A program made the translations under genes and the position numbers. From contig JAQVGD010000013.1 in assembly GCA_028696945.1 (NCBI GenBank), positions 1 through 32,773 of the forward strand: DNA of 32,773 nucleotides, written 5' to 3'. This DNA comes from Lutibacter sp. (GTDB lineage Bacteria > Bacteroidota > Bacteroidia > Flavobacteriales > Flavobacteriaceae). The notes beneath the pieces are model-generated. The model did no database searches. It was given only the letters and a program-made list of their open reading frames with translations, and was not told the origin of the DNA. Within the stretch, counting starts at the first letter, position 1. Every line of letters begins with the position of its first letter. Below are positions 1 through 7,288 of the stretch, in pieces.

Positions 1-1
1 A

Positions 2-205
2 AATTTAAGGTATTACAGCCAGTTTGATGAATCTTCGGTGCAAGCGGTTTTTAATGACATTGAACGCAGTTTGTTAATGTAAGACCAATTGGTAAAAACT
101 GCCGTTCGTTTTGATGATGCAGCTTATGTAAATACCCTAAAAGAAGAATATGTTGGCTATTTAAAATTGTTTGATTACTTAATTAGTGATGAGGAAGAAA
201 AATAA
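2..205 (+). pseudogene. 3' end of an unidentified gene with an in-frame stop
   Basis: Reading frame 2 is the only plus-strand frame open from the window edge. It runs through 26 codons to a TAA at 80-82, then continues in the same frame for 40 more codons to TAA at 203-205. The second part (ending FDYLISDEEEK) looks coding but has no ATG or GTG; the only possible start is a TTG at 86-88. The simplest reading is one gene with a nonsense change, perhaps CAA to TAA, removing about 41 C-terminal residues. Alternatives are a sequencing error, or a genuine stop followed by decayed sequence. I do not recognise the family. A strong hairpin follows at 212-241, which fits 205 as the ancestral gene end. 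Confidence 0.5.
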
Positions 206-211
206 CGTTTC

Positions 212-250
212 AACTGCGTCTGCAATTTTGCAAACGCAGTTAAACTTTTT
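212..250 (+). terminator. Intrinsic terminator-like hairpin after the left-edge gene
   Basis: Arms 212-224 (AACTGCGTCTGCA) and 229-241 (TGCAAACGCAGTT) pair over 13 bp with one mismatch around an ATTT loop. A short T run lies at 246-250. It starts 6 bases after the stop at 205 and lies upstream of the deacetylase start at 271, so it probably separates the two transcription units. Confidence 0.65.
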
Positions 251-270
251 ATGCCAAAACAATCCGTTAC

Positions 271-936
271 ATGAAGCACTATTTTATAAAAACGCCAAAC
301 CTTTTAAAATTCATTTTTAAAAATTGGAGTTGGCGTTTATCCTCAAAAGAAAAGGTGCTTTACCTCACTTTTGATGACGGTCCAACTCCAGAAATTACGG
401 AGTGGACTTTACAAGAACTTAATAAATACCATGCAAAAGCCACCTTTTTTTGTATCGGAAAAAATATTGCTGAACACCGGGATATCTTTCAAAAAATTAT
501 AAATGAAAATCACGCTATTGGAAATCATACCAACAACCATGTAAATGGCTGGAAAACAAAAACTGATGCTTATCTGCAAAACATTGAGGATGCAGAAAAA
601 TATTTTAAAGAAAATCCAAAATCTAAAATCCAAAATCTAAAATTGTTTAGGCCTCCTTATGGAAAACTCACACTTTCTCAATCTAAAAAAATTAGAAAAA
701 AAGGCTATAAAATAATTATGTGGGACGTATTAAGTGCCGACTTTGATTCTGCTGTTTCCAATGAAAAATGTTTGGAAAATGTAATTAGGAATATCCAAAA
801 TGGAAGTATCATAATTTTTCATGACAGCGTAAAAGCTTCAGAAAAGCTAAAATTTGTATTGCCAAAAGTTTTGGAGTATTATAGTTATTTGGGATATGAG
901 TTTTGCCCCCTAACCCCGAAGGGGAAACTGATATAG
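271..936 (+). CDS. Polysaccharide deacetylase (NodB/CE4 family)
   Basis: A 221-residue protein with the NodB homology fold. It likely removes acetyl groups from N-acetylated glycans through a metal-dependent mechanism. All CE4 motifs are visible: TFDDGP at 33-38 (catalytic base and metal Asp), H86 and H90 in the HxxxH metal motif, RPPYG at 127-131, WD at 151-152, and the H184-D185 pair. There is no clear signal peptide; the N terminus is basic and amphipathic, so localisation is unclear. The substrate cannot be told from sequence. The last ten or so residues (from C212) are encoded by a GC-rich intergenic repeat at 906-924, so the native C terminus was probably replaced. It appears to be a single-gene unit. 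The ATG start is conventional and no longer in-frame alternative is better. Confidence 0.88.
   Translation: MKHYFIKTPNLLKFIFKNWSWRLSSKEKVLYLTFDDGPTPEITEWTLQELNKYHAKATFFCIGKNIAEHRDIFQKIINENHAIGNHTNNHVNGWKTKTDAYLQNIEDAEKYFKENPKSKIQNLKLFRPPYGKLTLSQSKKIRKKGYKIIMWDVLSADFDSAVSNEKCLENVIRNIQNGSIIIFHDSVKASEKLKFVLPKVLEYYSYLGYEFCPLTPKGKLI
906..924 (+). repeat. GC-rich intergenic repeat, copy 1 (inside the deacetylase 3' end)
   Basis: CCCCCTAACCCCGAAGGGG contains a CCCC-GAA-GGGG hairpin core and stands out against AT-rich surroundings. An inverted relative lies at 1088-1108. This copy is read through by the deacetylase frame, supplying its final residues before the stop at 934-936. Confidence 0.7.
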
Positions 937-1087
937 GAAAACAAAAAAACCAACCTCCGAAGTCGCTAAAATTGCATGTTATAAATTATAGGAATTAGCT
1001 AAACGGCAATTATTCGTTAGAGTTTTTGAAATTTTAGATTTTAAAATAAATAATTGAGCGGTTAACACGAATAAACTATTATCAATT

Positions 1088-1108
1088 CCCACTTCGGGGG
1101 TTAGGGTG
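1088..1108 (-). repeat. GC-rich intergenic repeat, copy 2 (inverted)
   Basis: On the minus strand this reads CACCCTAACCCCCGAAGTGGG, closely matching copy 1 at 906-924 in opposite orientation. It abuts the stop codon (1109-1111) of the thioredoxin-like gene. The AT-rich gap between the two copies holds no gene that I can see. Confidence 0.65.
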
Positions 1109-1408
1109 CTAAAGATACTGTTGCATCAAACCAATCAGCGTATTCGCATCCTGATTACCAGATTGACGCCATTTCATTTCGCCATCTTTATAAATAATAA
1201 AAGTAGGATTGCCTTTAATTCTAAGCGCATTGGCAAGCGTTTCATTTTTTTCAATATCAATTTTTATCACTTTGGCTTTATCGCCAAGTGCTGCGGCCAC
1301 ATCTCGTAAAATATCACGTAAATCATCAGATTCTTCTTTTTTCCATTCAGTATAAAAATCGATTAACACAGGAATATCTGAACTAATTAATTCTCCGAAT
1401 TTCGCCAT
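1109..1408 (-). CDS. Thioredoxin-fold protein without active-site cysteines
   Basis: A 99-residue cytoplasmic protein of thioredoxin size and fold order: strand VLIDFYTEW (14-22), helix, VIKIDIEKN (47-55), the cis-proline segment GNPTF (66-70), and strand-turn-strand FIIYKDGEMKWRQSG. Where thioredoxins have WCxxC this protein reads WKKEESD, and it contains no cysteine at all, so it cannot do dithiol chemistry. From memory, cysteine-free relatives occur in other flavobacteria, so this is probably a conserved non-redox family that may act as a chaperone or binding module; that role is inference. The gene follows the metallophosphoesterase by 74 bp on the same strand but has its own -7 box at 1450-1457. 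Confidence 0.85.
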   Translation of the reverse strand: MAKFGELISSDIPVLIDFYTEWKKEESDDLRDILRDVAAALGDKAKVIKIDIEKNETLANALRIKGNPTFIIYKDGEMKWRQSGNQDANTLIGLMQQYL

Positions 1409-1449
1409 AACCTAGTTATTTTTGTAGAATATTAAAAGCCTTATACTTA

Positions 1450-1457
1450 CAAATGTA
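1450..1457 (-). promoter_or_regulatory. Bacteroidota -7 box for the thioredoxin-like gene
   Basis: The minus strand reads TACATTTG, an exact TAnnTTTG match, 41 bp before the ATG at 1408. A TTTG lies 15 bp upstream (1473-1476), closer than the usual spacing, so the -33 element is uncertain. Confidence 0.55.
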
Positions 1458-1482
1458 ACATTTTTATTTAAACAAATGACAT

Positions 1483-2694
1483 CTACTTCATTTTCAGTGT
1501 GATTACCGTAATTTCAGGCCAAATCCCCACCCTACCTGGGAAAGCCAAGAAACCAAATCCTCTGTTTACATTGATATACTTTTCTGCTTCAGTATAAATA
1601 CCTGCCCATTGTTTATAAATATACTGTATCGGACTCCATTTTATGCCGGGAATTTCGATACCAAATTGCATTCCGTGTGTATGACCGCTTAAAGTGAGCT
1701 GAAAATTACTTTGGTGATTTCTTATCTCGGCATCCCAATGAGAAGGATCGTGACTCATTAAAATTTTAAAATCTTCTTTATTTATTTTATTGGAAGCCAA
1801 ATTTAAATCACCGAGTTTTTTAAATCGGACTCCCCAATTTTCAACCCCAACCAGTGCAATTTTATCATTTCCTTTTTCAATATAAACACTATCATTTAAC
1901 AATAAATTAAACCCGATTTGAGGATGAAGGTCTTTATTGGCCTGAAAATTTTGCGCTTTATCTTCTTCAGAATTAAAACGCACATAGTCCCCATAATCGT
2001 GATTTCCTAAAACAGAATATTTTCCATAATTTGCTTTCAGCTTACTAAAATGAGAAATCCAAGGAATCATTTCATCAGAAGTATTGTTAACCAAATCACC
2101 TGTAAATAGAATTAACTCCGATGCCTGTTCATTGATTAAATCGATGCCTGCGACTATTTTTTCTTCATCATCAAAACTACCACAGTGAAGATCGGAAATA
2201 TGCGTGAGTTTAAATCCGTCAAAAGCTTCTGGCAAATCCTTAAAATACAGGGTGTGGTTTATCACTTGGTAATTGTATTTTCCGCGAGTCATTCCATAGA
2301 TAATTGAGGAAAATGGAATCGCCGCAAGGGCCAAGGCAACTTTACTCACAAACGATCTTCTGTCCGCCAAAAAAGCTTTGGACTCAGTCTTTGAAAAGTA
2401 ATTTAAAAAACCTTTAAAAACTCTAAAAACATCTTCACCAAACAACACAATTAACAAAATAATTTTTGGAATAATGGATAAAATTAGCAATCCAAATGCC
2501 AGCATCATAGGTTGTGTCAAGCCTTTGGAATCATTAAAAATTAACAACTTATAGATTAAATTACCTAAAATACTTAATGAAATTATCCAAAAAAGAATTT
2601 TAATTGTTTTCTTTTTAGTGAGTATTTTTACACTTTGATAAGCATAAAAATCCACGAATAAAATAAATGCCACAAAAATAATCCAACGTATCAT
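1483..2694 (-). CDS. Membrane-anchored calcineurin-like metallophosphoesterase (YkuE/YaeI type)
   Basis: 403 residues. The N-terminal third carries about three hydrophobic segments (roughly 3-20, 31-52, 62-85), then an RRSF-containing stretch followed by another hydrophobic run (about 112-133). The C-terminal two thirds form a phosphoesterase domain with all dinuclear-metal motifs: ISDLHCGS (D168, H170), GDLVN (199-203), GNHDYG (230-235), SHDP (314-317) and SGHTHG (336-341). Close family members act on phospholipid-type or small phosphodiester substrates at the membrane; the actual substrate here is unknown. The ATG at 2694 sits about 5 bp from a TAnnTTTG box, which would imply a very short leader. 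It is divergent from polA. Confidence 0.87.
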   Translation of the reverse strand: MIRWIIFVAFILFVDFYAYQSVKILTKKKTIKILFWIISLSILGNLIYKLLIFNDSKGLTQPMMLAFGLLILSIIPKIILLIVLFGEDVFRVFKGFLNYFSKTESKAFLADRRSFVSKVALALAAIPFSSIIYGMTRGKYNYQVINHTLYFKDLPEAFDGFKLTHISDLHCGSFDDEEKIVAGIDLINEQASELILFTGDLVNNTSDEMIPWISHFSKLKANYGKYSVLGNHDYGDYVRFNSEEDKAQNFQANKDLHPQIGFNLLLNDSVYIEKGNDKIALVGVENWGVRFKKLGDLNLASNKINKEDFKILMSHDPSHWDAEIRNHQSNFQLTLSGHTHGMQFGIEIPGIKWSPIQYIYKQWAGIYTEAEKYINVNRGFGFLAFPGRVGIWPEITVITLKMK

Positions 2695-2698
2695 AAAG

Positions 2699-2706
2699 CA
2701 AAACTA
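2699..2706 (-). promoter_or_regulatory. Possible -7 box for the metallophosphoesterase
   Basis: The minus strand reads TAGTTTTG, an exact TAnnTTTG match. It ends 4 bases before the ATG, so transcription would start at or next to the start codon (leaderless or nearly so). No convincing -33 TTTG is seen, so this may be chance. Confidence 0.35.
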
Positions 2707-2857
2707 ATTCTATTTTATGACTGTTAAAATAATGAAGAAAAAATTAAGAGGGTTTTAACAGTAAATACTTCACATTAAGTTTTAAAATATGATTAATGAA
2801 TAGTTAAAATTGATTTTATTACTTTTACACAAACAAATATTTCAATATCACAATTCA

Positions 2858-5692
2858 ATGTCAACACAAAAACGCCTTTTCCTTTTAGATGCCTACGCCT
2901 TAATTTTTCGCGGCTATTATGCACTTATAAAAAATCCGAGAATTAATTCTAAAGGAATGGACACTTCCGCTATAATGGGATTTGTAAATTCGTTGCTTGA
3001 TGTGATAAAACGCGAAAAACCAGACCATTTGGCCGTTGCTTTTGACAATGGAGGTTCTCTTTTGCGTTCAGAAGCGTTTCCGGAATATAAAACGAATCGT
3101 TTGCAAACGCCAGAAGCCATTAAAATTGCGATTCCTTATATTCATAAAATTTTGGAAGCCATGCACATTCCAATTATTGAGAAGAAGGGTTTTGAAGCTG
3201 ATGATTTAATTGGAACGCTTGCTAAACAGGCTGAAAAAGAAGGCTTTAAAACTTATATGGTTACACCAGATAAAGATTTTGCGCAACTGGTTTCCGAAAA
3301 TATTTTTATGTACAAACCTTCCCGAATGGGAAATGGCATCGAAATTTGGGGAATTCCTGAAGTTCAGGAAAAATTTGAAGTCGAGCATCCAGAACAAGTA
3401 ATAGATTTGCTTGGAATGATGGGTGACGCCATTGACAATATCCCTGGATTACCTGGTGTTGGTGAAAAAACAGCAAAAAAGTTTATTAAGGAATACGGCA
3501 GTATGGAAAACCTTTTGGCGCATTCTCATGAACTGAAAGGAAAAATGAGAGAAAAAGTGGAAGAAAACAAAGAACTTGGCTTGCTTTCCAAAAAATTGGC
3601 CACCATTTTATTGGATTGCCCAGTACAATTTGACGAAAAAGATTATGAATTAAATCATCCCGATTTTGAAAAAGTAAATGAAATTTTAAAGGAATTGGAA
3701 TTCAGAAGAATTGCTGAAAGCTTCAACACTATTTTTAAATTGCCATCAGAATCAACAAAAAGTATTCAGAAAGAAGAAGTTCTAGAAACTAAAAAACAAC
3801 AACCTGCTGTAGAACACCAATTCGATTTATTCTCGAATTCTGAAAACGTTGCCACTAACGAAATGTTTACCGCAGGAGATAGTACCACTAAAAATACCAA
3901 TCATTTATACCAATTTGTTAATTCTTCTTTCTCTAGAAAATTGTTTCTCGAAAAATTATTAATTCAAAAATCTGTTAGTTTTTACATAGAAACCATTGGA
4001 GAAAATTTATTTGAAACCAATTTGGCAGGAATTGCATTTTCTTATGAAAAAGGAAAAGGCTATTATGTACCGCTTTCTGAAAACAAGGAGGAAACACAAG
4101 GAATATTAGAAGAACTTCGTCCGTTTTTTGAGAATGAATCCATAGAAAAAATTGGGCACGACCTAAAGAACAATATTAAAGTTCTCAACAATTACCAAAT
4201 TGAGATAAAAGGAAAATTATTCGACATTATGTTGGCGCATTATTTAATAAATCCGGATATGCGCCACGATTTAATAGTGCTTACAGAAACTTATTTAAAT
4301 TACAAGCCCATTAATCTAAATGCTTTAGTTGGCAAAAAAGGAAAAACCCAGATTTCCATTCGCGAATTAGATCTCAAAAAACAAACAGAATATGCGGTTG
4401 AAAATGCCGATGCAACCTTTCAACTTAAAGATTTTTTCGAAAAAGAATTGGGTGAATTAAACCTTGATAAACTTTTTAATGACATTGAAATGCCCTTGTT
4501 GCGAGTATTGGCAGCAATGGAGTTGGAAGGCATAAAAGTGAATGCTGAATTTTTAAATTCCCTTTCGGAAAAATTAACCGAAGATATTCAACATCTAGAA
4601 AAAGAGATTTATAAGGAAGCCAATATTGCGTTTAACCTAGCTTCTCCAAAACAATTGGGCGATGTGTTGTTTGACCATTTAAAATTGATTGACAAGCCCA
4701 AAAAAACCAAAACTGGGCAATACGCAACAGGAGAAGAAATTTTATCAAAACTGGCGTCAAAACACCAAATTGTAAAGGATATTTTAGAATGGCGCGGATT
4801 GGTAAAATTAAAAAACACTTATGTTGATGCGTTGCCAAATCAAATAGACAAAAAAACTGGAAGAATTCACACTACTTACAGTCAGGCTGTTGCTTCAACA
4901 GGAAGGTTAAGTTCCTACAACCCGAATCTTCAAAATATTCCAATGAGAACAGAACGCGGTCGCCAGATAAGAAAAGCCTTTGTTGCCAGAGATGAAAATT
5001 ATTCATTAGTGTCTGCCGATTATTCTCAAATCGAGCTTCGTATTATTGCCGCTTTAAGCAATGATAAGAGCATGATTCAATCTTTTAAAAACTTGGAAGA
5101 TATCCACGCCGCAACAGCTTCAAAAATTTTCGGAGTTCCTTTAAATGAGGTAACCAGGACACAACGTGGTGAGGCAAAGGCGGTAAATTTTGGCATTATT
5201 TACGGACAAGGTGCTTTTACTTTGGCCGAACAATTAAACAAATCAAGATCCGAGGCAAAAGAGCTGATAGACAATTACTACAAAACATTTCCAAAATTAA
5301 AAGAATTTATTGCCGGTCAAATGGAATTGGCCCGAGAACAAGGTTATGTAGAAACAGTTTTAGGACGTCGCCGATATTTGAAAAACATCAATTCACAAAA
5401 TGCCGTTGTTAGGGCAGGAGATGAAAGGAATGCTGTGAATGCGCCAATTCAGGGAAGTGCTGCCGATATTATAAAAATTGCGATGATTAATATTTTTAAA
5501 ATGTTGAATGAAGGTAATTACAAATCTAAAATGTTATTGCAGGTTCATGATGAGTTGGTTTTTGATATTCTCAAAGAAGAATTGACTGTCTTAAAACCGA
5601 AAATTAAGTATGAAATGGAACATGCTTTTACACTTTGTGTTCCGTTAACTGTTGAATTGGGTGAAGGAAAAGACTGGCTAGAAGCGCATTAG
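2858..5692 (+). CDS. polA: DNA polymerase I with degenerate proofreading site
   Basis: 944 residues in the standard order: 5'-3' flap exonuclease (about 1-290), 3'-5' exonuclease-like domain (about 365-530), and family A polymerase (about 545-944). The frame is open upstream to a TTG at 2810, but the ATG at 2858 (MSTQKRLF) matches the family start. Flap nuclease acidic motifs are present (EADDLIG, DKDF, GDAIDNIPG). Polymerase motif A DYSQIELR (D721), motif B around RGEAKAVNFGIIYG and motif C QVHDE (D898) are intact. In the proofreading domain the DEDD residues are lost: the D355 equivalent is Y376 (FYIET), D424 is N439 (DLKNN), and D501 is N516 (YAVEN); only E378 and Y512 remain. Repair synthesis and Okazaki processing should work; proofreading probably does not. 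Confidence 0.97.
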   Translation: MSTQKRLFLLDAYALIFRGYYALIKNPRINSKGMDTSAIMGFVNSLLDVIKREKPDHLAVAFDNGGSLLRSEAFPEYKTNRLQTPEAIKIAIPYIHKILEAMHIPIIEKKGFEADDLIGTLAKQAEKEGFKTYMVTPDKDFAQLVSENIFMYKPSRMGNGIEIWGIPEVQEKFEVEHPEQVIDLLGMMGDAIDNIPGLPGVGEKTAKKFIKEYGSMENLLAHSHELKGKMREKVEENKELGLLSKKLATILLDCPVQFDEKDYELNHPDFEKVNEILKELEFRRIAESFNTIFKLPSESTKSIQKEEVLETKKQQPAVEHQFDLFSNSENVATNEMFTAGDSTTKNTNHLYQFVNSSFSRKLFLEKLLIQKSVSFYIETIGENLFETNLAGIAFSYEKGKGYYVPLSENKEETQGILEELRPFFENESIEKIGHDLKNNIKVLNNYQIEIKGKLFDIMLAHYLINPDMRHDLIVLTETYLNYKPINLNALVGKKGKTQISIRELDLKKQTEYAVENADATFQLKDFFEKELGELNLDKLFNDIEMPLLRVLAAMELEGIKVNAEFLNSLSEKLTEDIQHLEKEIYKEANIAFNLASPKQLGDVLFDHLKLIDKPKKTKTGQYATGEEILSKLASKHQIVKDILEWRGLVKLKNTYVDALPNQIDKKTGRIHTTYSQAVASTGRLSSYNPNLQNIPMRTERGRQIRKAFVARDENYSLVSADYSQIELRIIAALSNDKSMIQSFKNLEDIHAATASKIFGVPLNEVTRTQRGEAKAVNFGIIYGQGAFTLAEQLNKSRSEAKELIDNYYKTFPKLKEFIAGQMELAREQGYVETVLGRRRYLKNINSQNAVVRAGDERNAVNAPIQGSAADIIKIAMINIFKMLNEGNYKSKMLLQVHDELVFDILKEELTVLKPKIKYEMEHAFTLCVPLTVELGEGKDWLEAH

Positions 5693-5700
5693 AGAATTGT

Positions 5701-5940
5701 TTTCCTATCCCCAACCCTTTCCCAAGGAAAGGGAGCTTGATTAAGGATGACACAATATTTTTTCCTATCCCCAACCCTTTCCCAAGGAAAGGGAGCTTGA
5801 TTAAGGATGACACAATATTTTTTCCTATCCCCAACCCTTTCCCAAGGAAAGGGAGCTTAATTAAGGATGACACAATATTTTTTCCTATCCCCAACCCTTT
5901 CCCAAGGAAAGGGAGCTAGATTAAGGATGATACAATATAT
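5701..5940 (+). repeat. Four tandem 60-bp hairpin repeats
   Basis: Units begin at 5701, 5761, 5821 and 5881. Units 1 and 2 are identical, unit 3 differs at one base, and unit 4 at a few bases in its second half. Each unit contains CCCTTTCC-CAA-GGAAAGGG, a perfect 8-bp stem with a 3-nt loop, followed by an AT-rich stretch. Because the period is a multiple of three, open frames appear on both strands but encode only the repeat. The array starts 8 bases after the polA stop and could serve as a serial terminator or as a REP-like element. Confidence 0.95.
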
Positions 5941-5975
5941 ATCTATTTGCTTTTAAAATTCAACATCCGTCTGTA

Positions 5976-6150
5976 CTTCCGTCTTCGGACTTCCGTCTTC
6001 AGACTTCCGTCTTCGGTCTTCCGTCTTCGGACTTCCGTCTTCGGACTTCGGACTTCGGACTTCGGTCTTCGGACTTCTGACTTCCGTCTTCGGTCTTCGG
6101 ACTTCGGTCTTCCGTCTTCGGACTTCCGTCTTCGGACTTCCGTCTTCTAA
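5976..6150 (+). repeat. Heptanucleotide array, 25 units of CTTCNGN
   Basis: Every 7 bases from 5976 begins with CTTC. The 25 units are almost all CTTCCGT, CTTCGGA or CTTCGGT, with singletons CTTCAGA, CTTCTGA and CTTCTAA, and there is no indel over 175 bp. CTTCCGT and CTTCGGA often alternate, so CGGA-CT-TCCG mini-palindromes recur. A degenerate unit CATCCGT lies at 5964-5970. An apparent 67-codon frame across it (5947-6150) is a by-product of the repeat. The array sits between polA and the rplM promoter. Confidence 0.95.
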
Positions 6151-6180
6151 CTCATCGAATAATCTTTTTAAAAAACACTG

Positions 6181-6211
6181 TTTGTTATCACTAAAATAGT
6201 TTGTACATTTG
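6181..6211 (+). promoter_or_regulatory. Promoter of rplM-rpsI, with leader hairpin
   Basis: TTTG (6181-6184), a 19-nt spacer and TACATTTG (6204-6211) make a textbook Bacteroidota promoter. Transcription should begin near 6216, right at a small hairpin TCCCT-TTTT-AGGGA (6215-6228) in a roughly 50-nt leader before the GTG start. The leader could carry ribosomal-protein autoregulation, but that is inference. Confidence 0.8.
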
Positions 6212-6264
6212 CACTCCCTTTTTAGGGAAAAAATGAATGTTTAACTATAACAAAGAATTTAATT

Positions 6265-6720
6265 GTGAGTAAATTAAGTTACAAAACAGTATCAGCTAAC
6301 AAAAATACCGTTACTAAGGAGTGGGTATTGGTTGATGCAGACGGCCAAACGTTGGGTCGTATAGCTTCTGGAATAGCGATGCTAATCAGAGGTAAATACA
6401 AAACAAATTACACGCCTCACGTAGATTGCGGAGACAATGTAGTTGTTATCAACGCCGACAAAATTAATCTATCAGGTAAAAAATGGGATGACAAAACTTA
6501 TATTCGTCACACTGGATATCCTGGCGGACAACGATCGTTAACTGCTATTGAAATGTTCGATAAAGACCCTACCCGTCTTATTGAAAAAGCAGTAAAAGGA
6601 ATGTTACCTAAAAACAAATTAGGAAACGCCCTTTTCAGAAATTTATATGTTTATGCAGGTAATGAGCACCAACAAACTGCTCAAAAACCAAAAACCATTA
6701 ACCTTAACGATCTAAAATAA
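6265..6720 (+). CDS. rplM: 50S ribosomal protein uL13
   Basis: 151 residues, full length for L13, a primary 23S rRNA binding protein of the large subunit. Family landmarks are visible: WVLVDADGQTLGRIAS near 21-36, LIRGKYK, ADKINLSGKKW, and RHTGYPGGQ leading into the conserved GMLPKNKLG loop. The start is GTG at 6265, giving the usual flavobacterial N terminus (MSKLSYKTVSANK); no in-frame ATG fits better. It is followed after 2 bp by rpsI, the near-universal L13-S9 pair, under the promoter at 6181-6211. Confidence 0.98.
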   Translation: MSKLSYKTVSANKNTVTKEWVLVDADGQTLGRIASGIAMLIRGKYKTNYTPHVDCGDNVVVINADKINLSGKKWDDKTYIRHTGYPGGQRSLTAIEMFDKDPTRLIEKAVKGMLPKNKLGNALFRNLYVYAGNEHQQTAQKPKTINLNDLK

Positions 6721-6722
6721 TA

Positions 6723-7109
6723 ATGGAAATAATACACAAAATAGGCAGAAGAAAAACAGCAGTTGCCCGCGTTTATGTTTCTGAGGGTACTGGAAACATT
6801 ACTATTAACAAAAGAGAGTTTAAAAGCTACTTTACTACAGCCACTTTACAATATAAAGTTTTACAGCCGCTAACTTTAACAGATCACGTAACTTCATTTG
6901 ACATTAAAGTAAATGTTTTTGGAGGAGGAATTACCGGACAAGCAGAAGCTATTCGTTTGGCACTTTCAAGAGCTATGGTTGAATTAAATGCTGAAAACAG
7001 ATTAATTCTTAAACCACAAGGACTTCTAACAAGAGATCCAAGAATGGTTGAACGTAAAAAATTCGGTCAAAAGAAAGCAAGAAAAAAATACCAATTCTCA
7101 AAACGTTAA
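6723..7109 (+). CDS. rpsI: 30S ribosomal protein uS9
   Basis: 128 residues, full length. The N terminus HKIGRRKTAVARV is the S9 signature. The basic C-terminal tail ends KKARKKYQFSKR, whose terminal arginine reaches the P-site tRNA in known ribosomes. It is co-transcribed with rplM, whose stop lies 2 bp upstream. A structured 180-bp gap separates it from rpsB. Confidence 0.98.
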   Translation: MEIIHKIGRRKTAVARVYVSEGTGNITINKREFKSYFTTATLQYKVLQPLTLTDHVTSFDIKVNVFGGGITGQAEAIRLALSRAMVELNAENRLILKPQGLLTRDPRMVERKKFGQKKARKKYQFSKR

Positions 7110-7210
7110 TCGTTTATTTGAATTGTTACATCAATTTTATTGGTGGTTCATTGAAATTAAAATTAATAACAAAAAAGTTGTCGTTAATCAGTTAATGATT
7201 GACAAAAGTT

Positions 7211-7258
7211 TAGCATCCAAATAGGTAAGATCGGATTTCCGCTACTTACCTATTGCTA
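7211..7258 (+). promoter_or_regulatory. Structured leader upstream of rpsB (candidate uS2 autoregulatory RNA)
   Basis: Outer stem TAGCA (7211-7215) with TGCTA (7254-7258), a TCCA bulge on the 5' side, then ATAGGTAAG (7221-7229) with CTTACCTAT (7245-7253), an internal loop, and an apical CGG-ATTT-CCG. It ends about 30 nt before the rpsB ATG and has no following T run, so it is not a terminator. Ribosomal-protein leaders that mimic rRNA binding sites are known ahead of rpsB in several phyla; assignment here is inference from position and pairing. Confidence 0.6.
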
Positions 7259-7288
7259 GCTCAACGGAACGTAAACTAAAAACAAAAA

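Noticed and set aside
1106-1309. A 67-codon plus-strand frame antisense to the thioredoxin-like gene
   Set aside because: A shadow of the real minus-strand gene, which has clear fold homology.
2810-2857. Upstream TTG start for polA adding 16 residues
   Set aside because: The extension is low-complexity, not part of the family N terminus; MSTQKRLFLLDAYAL is.
5628-5919. Open frames of 88 and 60 codons on both strands across the 60-bp tandem repeats
   Set aside because: The frames exist only because the repeat period is a multiple of three and lacks stops; the products are pure repeat translations on both strands.
5947-6150. A 67-codon serine/arginine/leucine-rich frame
   Set aside because: It is a translation of the CTTCNGN heptamer array; a stop-free 7-bp repeat leaves frames open by itself.
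5701-6150. Possible CRISPR array
   Set aside because: The repeats are directly contiguous with no unique spacers, and there are no cas genes.
7113-7205. A promoter for rpsB between rpsI and the leader hairpin
   Set aside because: Only imperfect boxes (for example TAATGATTG) were found, so I could not place it.
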